This document shows, piece after piece, positions 7,589-15,209 of a DNA stretch of 41,252 nt. The notes below the pieces were generated by a model that worked only from the letters and a program-made list of their open reading frames with translations, searched no databases and was not told the origin of the DNA. Within the stretch, counting starts at the first letter, position 1. Each line of letters starts with the position of its first letter. The stretch is from Clostridiales bacterium (GTDB lineage Bacteria; Bacillota; Clostridia; Christensenellales; CAG-138): assembly GCA_015056105.1 (NCBI GenBank), contig SVGX01000009.1:1-41252 (forward strand), in the 5' to 3' direction. The position numbers and the translations under genes are program-made.

Positions 7589-8662
7589 ATGGAAAAGAAG
7601 ATCATCCTGACCGGCGGCGGCTCTGCGGGGCATGTGACGCCGAACCTGGCGCTTTTGCCGCAGCTTTCGGCGGAAGGTTATGAGGTGCATTATATCGGAA
7701 CGGCGGAGGGCATCGAACGCAATATCGTGGAAGGGCGTGAAGGCGTTGTCTACCACAGCATTTCCTCGGGCAAGCTGCGCCGCTATTTTTCCTGGAAGAA
7801 CTTTACCGATCCTTTCCGGGTCGTAAAGGGCTTTTTTGAAGCACGCGCCGTGATGCGGCGGGTAAAGCCGGAAGTCGTATTCTCAAAGGGCGGCTTTGTT
7901 TCCGTACCGGTGGTGGTGGCGGCACGCAGCAGGAAGATCCCCGTGGTGACCCATGAATCGGACTATACGCCGGGCCTTGCCAACAGGATCAACGCGAAGT
8001 TTGCAACGAAGATCTGTGTGACCTTTGAGGATACCCTCAAGCATGTGGGTGAAAAAGGTGTCCACACGGGAACGCCCATCCGCCCGGAGCTCTATGCCGG
8101 CAAAAAGGAGAAGGGCCTTGCGTTCCTCGGCTTTGACGGCGAAAAGCCCATTCTTCTCATCATGGGCGGCAGCCTTGGCGCGCAGGCGGTGAACGATGCG
8201 GTGCGGGCGGCGCTTCCCGATCTTCTTCGCACTTTTGATGTGGTACATCTTTGCGGCAAGGGTAAGCTGGATCCCGCTGCGGAGCAGCCCGGATACCGGC
8301 AGTATGAATACATCAGCGAAGAGCTGCCGGATATCCTTGCCTCTACGGATGTGATCATCTCCCGCGCCGGCGCCAATGCGGTGTTTGAATTCCTGGCGCT
8401 GTCAAAGCCGGCGCTGCTCATTCCGCTGCCCCTTTCCGCCAGCCGCGGCGACCAGATCCTCAACGCGGGCTATTTTGCAAGGAAGGGCTTTGCTATGGTG
8501 CTCGAGCAGGAGCAGCTTAACGCGGATACGCTGCTCGATGCGGTGAACGACCTTTACCACAGACGGCTTTCCTTCCTTTCCACCATGAGCGCGGAGCCGC
8601 GCACGGACGGGACGGATGAGGTGCTTGCGGTGATCCGCAAGACGGCACACGGGGAGAAATAA
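7589..8662 (+). CDS. murG: UDP-GlcNAc--lipid I N-acetylglucosaminyltransferase MurG
   Basis: MurG adds GlcNAc to undecaprenyl-PP-MurNAc-pentapeptide (lipid I) to give lipid II on the inner face of the membrane. The 357-residue sequence has the glycine-rich TGGGSAGHVTPNLAL near the N-terminus, FSKGGFVSVPVVVAA, HESDYTPGLANR, and the donor-binding C-terminal part LLIMGGSLGAQAVN with ISRAGANAVFEFLAL and the LIPLPLSASRGDQ loop. The ATG at 7589 has AAAGG 8 bases upstream and matches the family start. The gene stands outside any mur/dcw cluster and is followed after 14 bases by the HEAT-methyltransferase gene, so the two are probably cotranscribed. The variant loop is typical of the stand-alone clostridial MurG group. 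Confidence 0.92.
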   Translation: MEKKIILTGGGSAGHVTPNLALLPQLSAEGYEVHYIGTAEGIERNIVEGREGVVYHSISSGKLRRYFSWKNFTDPFRVVKGFFEARAVMRRVKPEVVFSKGGFVSVPVVVAARSRKIPVVTHESDYTPGLANRINAKFATKICVTFEDTLKHVGEKGVHTGTPIRPELYAGKKEKGLAFLGFDGEKPILLIMGGSLGAQAVNDAVRAALPDLLRTFDVVHLCGKGKLDPAAEQPGYRQYEYISEELPDILASTDVIISRAGANAVFEFLALSKPALLIPLPLSASRGDQILNAGYFARKGFAMVLEQEQLNADTLLDAVNDLYHRRLSFLSTMSAEPRTDGTDEVLAVIRKTAHGEK

Positions 8663-8676
8663 GAAAGGCGGATCCC

Positions 8677-10224
8677 ATGCGGGAATATACGAAAGAACAG
8701 GCGGCAAAACGCCTTGCGATGCCAAACGGGTCGGAAAAACTGTTCGAGGAAGCGGAAGCTGCCTTCGGCGCTGCCTGGGCGCTGTTTGAGGAGGATGGGC
8801 ACAGCGCAGCCTGCGCCTTCCTGTGCCGCTGCGCGAAGCGTAAAAACTTCCGCGAACGCATTGCGGAGCTGCTGGGAGAAGAGAGGCAGGCGCTCAACGC
8901 CGCCCTTGCTTCCGAAAACCCCAAGCTTCGGAAAAATGCCGCGCGCCTTGCGGGCGCCCTCGGCGCGCAACAGGATGCCCCTGCGCTCATCGAAGCGCTG
9001 GGAAAGGAACAGCAGCGCTTCGTGCGTCCCTCGCTGCTGCTTGCCCTTGGCGCCGTGGGCGGGGAAGCGGCAAGAGCTGCTCTCGAAGCCTATACGGTGG
9101 TTCCTGCTGCGGATGCGGCGGAGGAACGCCACGTCCGGGAGGAGGAAGAGGCCCTTGCCGCTGCAAGGAAAAGTTTCCTCACGCTTGACAAGCATACCTT
9201 CAGAGGCCTTGATGCCGCTTACGATATCGACCTCATCACACCCGATCAGCTGACGGGCTCCCTCCTTTATGAGCTTTCTGCCCTCGGCATCGCGCCCGTT
9301 TCTGCGGATGCGGACCGGGTACGTGTCCGGGCACAGGATACTGCGGCCCTTCTTTCCTGCCGCAGCTTTTTTGAACTGCTGTTCCCCATCGCGGAAAAGA
9401 TGTCCCCCGTGCCGGCGATGATCGCACGGCATGCGGCGGCGTTTATGCTGAAGTTCCTGCCTGCCGTCCATGCGGGGAAAGGTCCCTTCGGCTACCGCAT
9501 CGAAGTCAGGGGCGAAGCGGCGGACAGGGCTTTGATCGCCAAGGCCGTTGCCGCAAAGCTTGACGGCGACATTCTTGTGAATGCCCCCGGCAATTATGAG
9601 GCGGAGCTTCGTATCGTCCTTCGCCGCAACGGCAGCGCGGATCTTTTCCTTAAGCTCTATACCCTTGCGGATGATCGATTCTCCTACCGCGTGGGCGCAC
9701 TGCCCGCTTCCATGCATCCCGCCACCGCAGCTGCCGTGCTGCGCTACGCCCGGGAACATCTCAAAAGCGGCGCAAGGGTACTTGACCCCTGCTGCGGCAG
9801 CGGCACCTTCCTCATCGAGCGCGGCAAGCTGACGGAAACCGCTTCCCTTACCGGCGTGGATATCGCCCACAAGGCCATCGATATCGCCCGCAAAAATGCC
9901 CGTGAGGCAAAGGCGGATGCCAAGTTCATCTGCAACGACTGCCTGCGCTTTGAGGCTGACCGCAAGTACGATGAGGTCATCGCCAATCTGCCCTTCGGCA
10001 ACCGGGTAGGCAGCCATAAGGATAACGAGCGCCTCTATGCGGCGATGCTTGACAAGCTGCCCCACTGGCTCAACGAAGGCGGTATCGCCATCCTTTATAC
10101 CATGGAGTTCACCCTGCTCAAAAAGCTCGTCCGGGAACGGAAAAATCTGAAGCTCATCACCGAGACCCGCACCGAAGCCGGCGGCCTTCTGCCCGGCGTG
10201 TTCCTGATCCGCGTGGGGAAATAA
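8677..10224 (+). CDS. HEAT-repeat protein fused to an RNA-type SAM methyltransferase
   Basis: The first 140 residues of this 515-residue protein are Ala/Leu/Glu-rich helical pairs (KLRKNAARLAGALGAQQDAPAL, then LLLALGAVGGEAARAAL) that read as HEAT repeats. A middle region of about 180 residues may be a degenerate THUMP-like part. The C-terminal third is a class I methyltransferase: LDPCCGSGTF (369-378) binds SAM, GVDIAHKAIDIARKNA is the acidic strand, and NLPFG (437-441) is the catalytic motif. NLPFG followed by NRVG resembles the Trm14/TrmN tRNA guanine-N2 and RlmL-like families, so an RNA substrate is likely. AAAGGCGG precedes the ATG. It shares the murG transcription unit and ends at a hairpin that is also a parS site. 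Confidence 0.75.
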   Translation: MREYTKEQAAKRLAMPNGSEKLFEEAEAAFGAAWALFEEDGHSAACAFLCRCAKRKNFRERIAELLGEERQALNAALASENPKLRKNAARLAGALGAQQDAPALIEALGKEQQRFVRPSLLLALGAVGGEAARAALEAYTVVPAADAAEERHVREEEEALAAARKSFLTLDKHTFRGLDAAYDIDLITPDQLTGSLLYELSALGIAPVSADADRVRVRAQDTAALLSCRSFFELLFPIAEKMSPVPAMIARHAAAFMLKFLPAVHAGKGPFGYRIEVRGEAADRALIAKAVAAKLDGDILVNAPGNYEAELRIVLRRNGSADLFLKLYTLADDRFSYRVGALPASMHPATAAAVLRYAREHLKSGARVLDPCCGSGTFLIERGKLTETASLTGVDIAHKAIDIARKNAREAKADAKFICNDCLRFEADRKYDEVIANLPFGNRVGSHKDNERLYAAMLDKLPHWLNEGGIAILYTMEFTLLKKLVRERKNLKLITETRTEAGGLLPGVFLIRVGK

Positions 10225-10237
10225 CAGGAAAAAACCA

Positions 10238-10268
10238 AGAAGCCGTTTCATGTGAAACGGCTTTTTCA
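10238..10268 (+). terminator. Terminator of the methyltransferase gene, built on a parS palindrome
   Basis: AAGCCGTTTCA / TGTGAAACGGCTT folds into a stem followed by a T run (10261-10266). The stem core, CGTTTCATGTGAAACG (10244-10259), is a parS-like palindrome with three differences from the best form. Confidence 0.75.
10244..10259. promoter_or_regulatory. parS-like site 3
   Basis: CGTTTCATGTGAAACG keeps the inner palindrome but differs at both ends and at one central base. It doubles as the terminator stem. Confidence 0.5.
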
Positions 10269-10283
10269 CTTTTTTCGCATTGA

Positions 10284-10299
10284 TGTTTCACATGAAACA
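10284..10299. promoter_or_regulatory. parS site 4, directly upstream of the parA promoter
   Basis: TGTTTCACATGAAACA has one mismatch to TGTTTCACGTGAAACA and is the reverse complement of site 1. It ends 15 bases before the parA -35 box, so ParB binding there could also affect parAB transcription. Confidence 0.75.
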
Positions 10300-10314
10300 A
10301 TTTTCGCTCTTTCG

Positions 10315-10343
10315 TTGTGTTCCAACGCCTGTTATATTATAAT
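10315..10343 (+). promoter_or_regulatory. Promoter of parA-parB
   Basis: TTGTGT (10315-10320), a 17-base spacer and a perfect TATAAT (10338-10343) lie 66 bases upstream of parA. Confidence 0.7.
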
Positions 10344-10409
10344 GAAGAATAACAGAAGACCATGCCGCTTTGTGCGGTTTTCAAGTATAGGAAGGAAAAA
10401 GGAGCAAAC

Positions 10410-11189
10410 ATGGGCAAGATCATCGCCATCGCAAACCAGAAAGGCGGCGTCGGCAAGACGACCACCACCGTAAACCTTTCCGCCTGCGTGGCGGAACAGG
10501 GCAAGCGGGTGCTCTGTATCGATATCGATCCGCAGGGCAACTGTACCAGCGGCGTCGGCGTCAACAAGGAAGAACCGGAATACAGCATCTATGATGTGCT
10601 GATCAACGGTGTCAGCGCAAAGGAAGCGGTGGTGCCCACGGTGGCGGAGAACCTTTTCTGCATCCCTGCCAGGAAAGAGCTTTCCGGTGCGGAGGTGGAG
10701 CTTGTCAATACCATGGCAAGGGAAACGGTGTTAAAGCGTGCCCTTGCATCCCTTCGTGAGGAGTACGACTATATCTTTATCGACTGTCCGCCTTCGCTGG
10801 GGCTTTTGACCATCAACTCCATGACGGCGGCAGATACGCTGCTTGCGCCCATCCAGTGCGAGTACTATGCGCTTGAAGGCCTTTCCGACCTGATGAACAC
10901 GGTAAAGCTCGTCAGGGCGCATCTTAACCCCCGGCTTGATGTGGAAGGCGTGGTTCTCACCATGTTCGATGCCCGTACCAACCTTTCCGAACAGGTGGTG
11001 CATGAGGTGAAAAAGTTCTTTAAGAACAAGGTCTACAACACGATCATTCCCCGCAGCGTGCGGCTCGGCGAAGCGCCCAGCTTCGGCCTGCCCATCAACA
11101 AATACGATCCGCGCAGCGTAGGCGCGAAAGCCTACAGCGCGCTGGCGGGAGAACTGATCGCAAAGGATGAAAAGAAGGAAATAAGGTAA
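10410..11189 (+). CDS. parA: Chromosome partitioning ATPase ParA/Soj
   Basis: ParA is the Walker-type ATPase that binds DNA nonspecifically and works with ParB-parS to segregate the origin. The 259-residue length is that of chromosomal Soj. The deviant Walker A KGGVGKTTT (11-19) with its signature lysine, DIDPQGN, FIDCPPSLGLLTINSM, the LAPIQCEYYALEGL segment and the C-terminal RSVRLGEAPSFGLPI are all typical. The ATG at 10410 was chosen because AAAAAGGAG precedes it by 5 bases and the family starts at this methionine. parB follows after one base, so the two are one operon. Confidence 0.96.
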   Translation: MGKIIAIANQKGGVGKTTTTVNLSACVAEQGKRVLCIDIDPQGNCTSGVGVNKEEPEYSIYDVLINGVSAKEAVVPTVAENLFCIPARKELSGAEVELVNTMARETVLKRALASLREEYDYIFIDCPPSLGLLTINSMTAADTLLAPIQCEYYALEGLSDLMNTVKLVRAHLNPRLDVEGVVLTMFDARTNLSEQVVHEVKKFFKNKVYNTIIPRSVRLGEAPSFGLPINKYDPRSVGAKAYSALAGELIAKDEKKEIR

Positions 11190-11190
11190 T

Positions 11191-12072
11191 ATGGCAATGA
11201 AAAAAGGCCTCGGGCGCGGGCTTGATGCGCTCCTCGGCGATTATACCGCCCAGCCGCCGGAGGGCGTGCAGAAGGCGGATGTCTATCTGATCGATACCAA
11301 TGCGGACCAGCCGCGCAAAACCTTCGATGAGGAAAAGCTTCGGGAGCTTGCGAACAGCATTGCCCGACACGGCATGGTGCAGCCCATTATCGTCCGCCCG
11401 AGCGGCGAGCGCTATGTGATCGTGGCCGGCGAGCGCCGCTTCCGCGCCGCGCGCCTTGCGGGGCTGACGGAAGTGCCTGTCCTTATCAAAGCCCTTGACG
11501 ATGAAGAGGTGATGGAAGTCGCCCTCATCGAAAACCTGCAGCGCGAAAACCTCAACCCCATCGAGGAAGCCGCCGCCATCCGCTTTTTGATGGAGCAGCA
11601 TGACCTGACCCAGGAAGAGGTGGCAAAGCGCCTTGCAAAGAGCCGTCCCGCCATCGCCAATGCGCTCCGGCTCCTCAACCTCGATGATTCCGTGCAGGAG
11701 CTTGTCCGCCAGGGGAAGCTTTCCGCCGGCGCGGCCCGTGCCATCGTGGGCGTCAAGGATCCCCTTACCCAGCGCATCCTTGCAAGCGATGCGGTGATGC
11801 AGCGCCTCAGCGTTCGCGAGGTGGAACGCCGTGTCAATGTGGCAAACGCCAACAAGGAAGACGAATACACCAGGCTCAAAGAAGGCCAACGGGCAGCGGC
11901 GGCGCAGCCCCATATCTCCAATGACCTGTTCTTTGCCCAGGAGCAGCTTCGGGAACACCTCGGCACCCGTGTTACCATCACCGGCACCGAGGAGCGGGGC
12001 AAGCTCACCATCGAGTATTTTTCCAGGGATGCGCTCAATGGTCTTTATCAGCTGCTGATGGAACAGAAGTAG
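11191..12072 (+). CDS. parB: Chromosome partitioning protein ParB/Spo0J
   Basis: ParB binds parS palindromes, uses CTP to close as a clamp and slides along DNA. The 293-residue protein has the usual order: the N-terminal [13 protein letters not shown] (4-16) that stimulates ParA; the CTP/spreading domain with GERRFRA (80-86) and [14 protein letters not shown] (114-127); a helix-turn-helix (about 139-162, [21 protein letters not shown]); and a C-terminal dimerisation region ([17 protein letters not shown] onward). The start lies one base after the parA stop, with AAGG inside the parA end as ribosome site. Six parS-like sites lie within 8 kb on either side. The usual neighbours rsmG and mnmG are absent. 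Confidence 0.96.
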   Translation: MAMKKGLGRGLDALLGDYTAQPPEGVQKADVYLIDTNADQPRKTFDEEKLRELANSIARHGMVQPIIVRPSGERYVIVAGERRFRAARLAGLTEVPVLIKALDDEEVMEVALIENLQRENLNPIEEAAAIRFLMEQHDLTQEEVAKRLAKSRPAIANALRLLNLDDSVQELVRQGKLSAGAARAIVGVKDPLTQRILASDAVMQRLSVREVERRVNVANANKEDEYTRLKEGQRAAAAQPHISNDLFFAQEQLREHLGTRVTITGTEERGKLTIEYFSRDALNGLYQLLMEQK

Positions 12073-12183
12073 CACCGTAAAGGAATCCCGGCCGCCCTGT
12101 GCAGCTCGCCCTCCCGGCTCGCCTGTGCGTTCAGGCCGATGAGAATGGGAGGGCTGTCTGATGATCAAAGGATAAGGAGGGTA

Positions 12184-12468
12184 ATGCTGTCCATGTCTCT
12201 TTCCTCTCTTCTCTGCAGCGGCTGCCTCGCAAATGCCCCTGTTCTTCTTCTGACCGTTACCGAGGTCTTTGATGATGCCTTCATGGCGGAAGTGGCGGAG
12301 GAAAGCGGCGCTTTCGCCGCCGGGGACAGGGTCTGTGTTTCCTGTGAAACGCTGCCTGACCTTGTGCCGGGCGACAGGGTGGAAGTTGCCTTCAACGGCC
12401 TCGTCATGACCTCCGAACCTGCCCGGATCGCTGCCGATGCGGTGGCGGTTCTCCCTGCGCGAACATGA
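12184..12468 (+). CDS. Small exported or lipoprotein-like protein (DUF3221/YobA-like)
   Basis: The 94-residue sequence starts with a short hydrophobic segment containing LLCSGCLANAP, which resembles a weak lipobox. It continues as a beta-rich domain: LLLTVTEVFDDAFMAEVAEESG, then VCVSC, GDRVEVAFNGLVM and SEPARI. This layout (TVTEV...GD.VEV.Y.G..M...PA.I) is that of small DUF3221-like OB-fold lipoproteins of Firmicutes. AAGGAGG is only 3 bases before the ATG at 12184; the ATG at 12193 is 12 bases away, so the exact start is unsure. No promoter is obvious, and it may be read through from parB. The signal peptide is poor, so export is uncertain. Confidence 0.6.
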   Translation: MLSMSLSSLLCSGCLANAPVLLLTVTEVFDDAFMAEVAEESGAFAAGDRVCVSCETLPDLVPGDRVEVAFNGLVMTSEPARIAADAVAVLPART

Positions 12469-12607
12469 AGGTTGCCCTTTGGGCAAGTGAAGTGCGCCTG
12501 GGGGCGTATGAAGCGCCGCTTCGCAGCAATGGATGATGGCTTTCCGTGCGGCAAGCCTTTTTTCTTTCAAAATGGCTTGCCCCTGCAGATCGCCCGGCAA
12601 ACGGCCG

Positions 12608-12623
12608 TGTTTCACGTGAAACG
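12608..12623. promoter_or_regulatory. parS site 5
   Basis: TGTTTCACGTGAAACG differs from the perfect palindrome only in the last base. It lies between the DUF3221-like gene and the ModE-like regulator. The rest of 12469-12607 shows only short GC-rich hairpins and no gene. Confidence 0.8.
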
Positions 12624-12630
12624 GATAAAC

Positions 12631-12660
12631 GAAAAGCGGCACAGCGCTTGCTGTGCCGCA
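12631..12660 (-). terminator. Terminator of the ModE-like gene
   Basis: The stem GCGGCACAGC/GCTGTGCCGC with loop GCTT is followed on the minus strand by TTTTCGTTT, 6 bases beyond the stop codon. Confidence 0.8.
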
Positions 12661-12665
12661 CCTGG

Positions 12666-13064
12666 TCAAATATTCTGCTGTTCCGCTTCCCGCTTCGTCT
12701 GCACTTCTTCCATAAACCCATCAAAATGTTCTCCGAACAGCCGCTCGCTTGCCTCCTGCAGAGCGGCGGTATAGGCTTCGTACCGCGCAAGCAGCGCCTT
12801 TGCTTCGTTTGTCAGCGTGCCGCCGCCGCCGTGCCTGCCGCCGGTGGTGGAGGAAAGCAGGGAAAACCCCAGGGCAGCCTCGCATTCCTTGACGATGCGC
12901 CAGGCTTTGGAATAGGCCATGCCCATATCCGCGGCGGCGGAGCGCAGGGAAGAAAGCCGCTCCACGTTGTGAAGAAGATGCATCACGCCGGGGCCGAAGG
13001 CCTTGTCCGCTCCGGCAAAAATGCGGACGGCGATACGGGGATGAAGGCGGGATTCGTTGCTCAT
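12666..13064 (-). CDS. ModE/LysR-type winged-helix transcriptional regulator
   Basis: The 132-residue protein matches the N-terminal DNA-binding part of ModE: RIFAGADKAFGPGVMHLLHNVE, then a helix-turn-helix (SLRSAAADMGMAYSKAWRIVKECEAAL), the wing (LLSSTTGGRHGGGGTLT), and the linking helix (NEAKALLARYEAYTAAL). It lacks the C-terminal molybdate-binding domains of full ModE, as is common for single-domain clostridial proteins annotated as LysR family. What it senses is unknown. AAAGGA precedes the ATG, and an extended -10 (TGCTATAAT on the minus strand, 13094-13102) is found upstream. The divergent EamA transporter gene is a possible target. Confidence 0.8.
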   Translation of the reverse strand: MSNESRLHPRIAVRIFAGADKAFGPGVMHLLHNVERLSSLRSAAADMGMAYSKAWRIVKECEAALGFSLLSSTTGGRHGGGGTLTNEAKALLARYEAYTAALQEASERLFGEHFDGFMEEVQTKREAEQQNI

Positions 13065-13135
13065 GCTGCGGTGTCCTTTCCGTTTCTGTTTTCATTATAG
13101 CATAATTGTATCCTGCCGCATACCGATCTTTCCGA

Positions 13136-13164
13136 TGGACATCCCCTTTTCTGCGTGATATGAT
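13136..13164 (+). promoter_or_regulatory. Promoter of the first EamA transporter gene
   Basis: TGGACA (13136-13141), a 17-base spacer and TATGAT (13159-13164) lie 52 bases upstream of the start. Confidence 0.55.
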
Positions 13165-13215
13165 AGCATAAATGCCAAATATACGGCATAGCGTGTCTTT
13201 TCACAGGGGTGTATT

Positions 13216-14115
13216 ATGAACCAGCAAAGCTCGGCTCGGCTGCAGCTTGTCTCAGCCATGGCCATCTTCGGTACGGTGGGCATCTTCGTCCGCTATATCC
13301 CGCTTCCGTCCAGTATCATTGCCTGCGCGCGGGGATTTCTCGGCACAGCATTCCTGCTTTTGTGCATGGGCATCCGCAGGGAAAAGATGTGTATGGCGGC
13401 AGTAAAGGTACATCTTGTTCCGCTTGTTCTCAGCGGCGTTGCCATCGGCCTTAACTGGGTGCTGCTTTTTGAATCCTACCGCTATACCACCGTGGCTACT
13501 GCCACGCTGTGTTATTACCTGTCGCCCACTTTCGTGATTCTGGCCTCGCCCATCCTCATCAGGGAAAAGCTGCCGGCGAAAAAGCTCATCTGCGCCTTTG
13601 TCGCACTTCTTGGCATGGTGTTTGTTTCCGGCGTCATCAAGGGCGGTCTGCCCACCGCCGGTGAGGGGAAGGGCGTGCTTTGCGGTGTCGGTGCGGCGGC
13701 GCTCTATGCATCTGTGGTGCTGCTCAATAAAAAGCTCGGCAGCCTTACCGCCAACGATAAAACCGTCATGCAGCTTTTCATCGCAGCCCTGGTGGCACTG
13801 CCCTATGTTCTTTTCACGGAGGATGTCACCGCCCTTTCGCTCACCCTTCTTGAGGGTTTCCTTCTGCTTTTTGTAGGCATCATCCACACGGGTTTTGCCT
13901 ATGCCATGTATTTCGGTTCTCTCAAAACCATTCCCGCCCAGACAGCCGCCATCTTCAGCTATATTGATCCCGTGGTGGCGATCCTGCTTTCCGCGCTGCT
14001 GCTTCGGGAAAAGATGGATGCGTTTACCGCCATCGGTGCAATACTCATCCTTGGCAGTGCTCTTTTGAGCGAGCTTTCACCCCGGAAAAAGAACGGATCA
14101 TTTCCCGGGAAATAA
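13216..14115 (+). CDS. EamA/DMT-family membrane transporter 1
   Basis: The 299-residue integral membrane protein has about ten hydrophobic helices and the two-fold EamA repeat of the drug/metabolite transporter superfamily. Signatures include FGTVGIFVRY with ARGFLGTAFLL in the first half, TATLCYYLSPTFVILASPILIREKL at the end of the first repeat, and TIPAQTAAIFSYIDPVVAILLSALLLREKM at the end of the second. Substrates of the family range from amino acids to nucleotides and cannot be told from sequence. The gene is followed by an alpha/beta hydrolase gene in the same direction without a terminator, so they may be one unit. It is divergent from the ModE-like regulator. Confidence 0.88.
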   Translation: MNQQSSARLQLVSAMAIFGTVGIFVRYIPLPSSIIACARGFLGTAFLLLCMGIRREKMCMAAVKVHLVPLVLSGVAIGLNWVLLFESYRYTTVATATLCYYLSPTFVILASPILIREKLPAKKLICAFVALLGMVFVSGVIKGGLPTAGEGKGVLCGVGAAALYASVVLLNKKLGSLTANDKTVMQLFIAALVALPYVLFTEDVTALSLTLLEGFLLLFVGIIHTGFAYAMYFGSLKTIPAQTAAIFSYIDPVVAILLSALLLREKMDAFTAIGAILILGSALLSELSPRKKNGSFPGK

Positions 14116-14178
14116 TTTGCTGTGATCGGCCAAAGAAGCCGTTGTCCATCCACCATCAAAGAAAAGGAGAGAAAACAA

Positions 14179-14826
14179 ATGATGCAGAAGAGTTTTTTCA
14201 CCACGCCGGAAGGCGCGAAAATGGGGTATCTTCTTTACAGACAGGGTGAAAAGCAGCCGGGCGCACCGCTTTTGATCTACCTGCACGGCGGCGACGGCCG
14301 GGGAGATGATCCGGACCTGTTTTATCGGATCCCCTGTCTTGCGCAGTTTATTGAGGACGGTTCCGCCGTTATCCCGGAAGGCGCGGTCGTGCTCTCTCCT
14401 CAGTGTGCCGAGGGCAGCAATTGGGCAAAGGAGGGTGCGGTCCTGAAGGCGCTCATCGATCAGCTGATCGAAACGGAGGAACTTGACCCGAAGCGCATTT
14501 CCCTGACAGGCGTCAGCCTTGGCGGCATGGGCACCTTCACCATGGGCGTTGCCTATCCTGCCTTCTTTTCCTGCCTGATGCCGGTATGCGCTTCCGTGGA
14601 CCCTGCCACCTGCGCCGTGCTCACCGATGTGCCCGTGCGCATCTTCCACGGCACGGAGGATCACGGTATGGGCTTCAGCGTGAAGGAAGCTCACGAGGTC
14701 ATCAAGGCAGCCGGCGGCAGCAGCGAGCTCAACATGCTCGAGGGCCACGGCCATGAGATCCGCTGGATCTATCAGGATCGATCCATGGGTCTCACCGAAT
14801 GGATGCTGGCCCGGAAGCGTGCATAA
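14179..14826 (+). CDS. Alpha/beta hydrolase (dienelactone hydrolase / esterase type)
   Basis: The 215-residue protein has the nucleophile elbow GVSLGGMG with Ser113, an oxyanion-side segment LIYLHGGDGRGDD (32-44), a likely acid Asp161 in FHGTEDHG and a His in LEGHGHE (190 or 192). This is a single-domain cytoplasmic hydrolase of the kind annotated as prolyl oligopeptidase/dienelactone hydrolase or phospholipase/carboxylesterase; the substrate is unknown. The ATG at 14179 has AAAGGAGA 9 bases before it. It follows the EamA gene by 63 bases and is closed by a strong terminator. Confidence 0.85.
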   Translation: MMQKSFFTTPEGAKMGYLLYRQGEKQPGAPLLIYLHGGDGRGDDPDLFYRIPCLAQFIEDGSAVIPEGAVVLSPQCAEGSNWAKEGAVLKALIDQLIETEELDPKRISLTGVSLGGMGTFTMGVAYPAFFSCLMPVCASVDPATCAVLTDVPVRIFHGTEDHGMGFSVKEAHEVIKAAGGSSELNMLEGHGHEIRWIYQDRSMGLTEWMLARKRA

Positions 14827-14847
14827 GGGATAGTCAAGTAAAACAGT

Positions 14848-14884
14848 AAACGGAGCGCATCCTTGCGATGCGCTCCGTTTTTTG
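14848..14884 (+). terminator. Terminator after the alpha/beta hydrolase gene
   Basis: AACGGAGCGCATC-cttg-CGATGCGCTCCGTT is followed by a T run. Confidence 0.9.
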
Positions 14885-14977
14885 TCTATGAAGGTTTGAG
14901 GCAGGCACGCGCCAAGGGGATGGCCACGGTCAAATTCGGTTTCGCGGCGGAATCTTTCTTTCGGCAGAAGTTGTTTG

Positions 14978-15105
14978 CATCCTTGGCTCCCCCTTTGGGG
15001 GAGCTGTCACCGAAGGTGACGGAGAGGGCATTGGGTATGCGCATAAATTGCCCTCTCCGCCCTCGCTGCGCCCGGCCGCCTCTCCCTGAGGGAGAGGCAA
15101 GGAAC
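14978..15105. repeat. Palindromic repeat island between the hydrolase and second EamA genes
   Basis: There is no gene in 14885-15209. The stretch is a chain of hairpins: a GGCTCCCCC/GGGGGAGC pair (near 14985-15004), GTCACC-gaa-GGTGAC (15006-15020), a pair of CGGAGAGGGCA arms (15020-15059), and GCCTCTCCCT/AGGGAGAGGC (near 15079-15098). The first part is the inverted copy of bases 800-830 in the repeat island at 785-915. Confidence 0.75.
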
Positions 15106-15142
15106 GCGCACACAACGGTGCAGCGCAGCGAAAGGCGGAAAC

Positions 15143-15171
15143 TTGTGAAACATGTCGCGCCGTGCTATAAT
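15143..15171 (+). promoter_or_regulatory. Promoter of the second EamA transporter gene
   Basis: TTGTGA (15143-15148), a 17-base spacer and TATAAT (15166-15171) lie 38 bases before the start. Confidence 0.65.
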
Positions 15172-15209
15172 GTATCGGTACGCCTTTTTATTGACGGAGG
15201 AAAATTTCT

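Noticed and set aside
8554-10269. Minus-strand frame of 571 codons opposite the HEAT-methyltransferase
   Set aside because: No motif and no ribosome site; the plus strand encodes a recognisable methyltransferase.
12336-12351. Possible further parS, TGTTTCCTGTGAAACG
   Set aside because: Three differences including two in the centre, and it lies in a coding region; too weak to list as a site.
15140-15155. GTGAAACA half-site resembling parS before the second EamA gene
   Set aside because: Only the right half matches; the left half differs in six positions, and the bases form the -35 box of a promoter.
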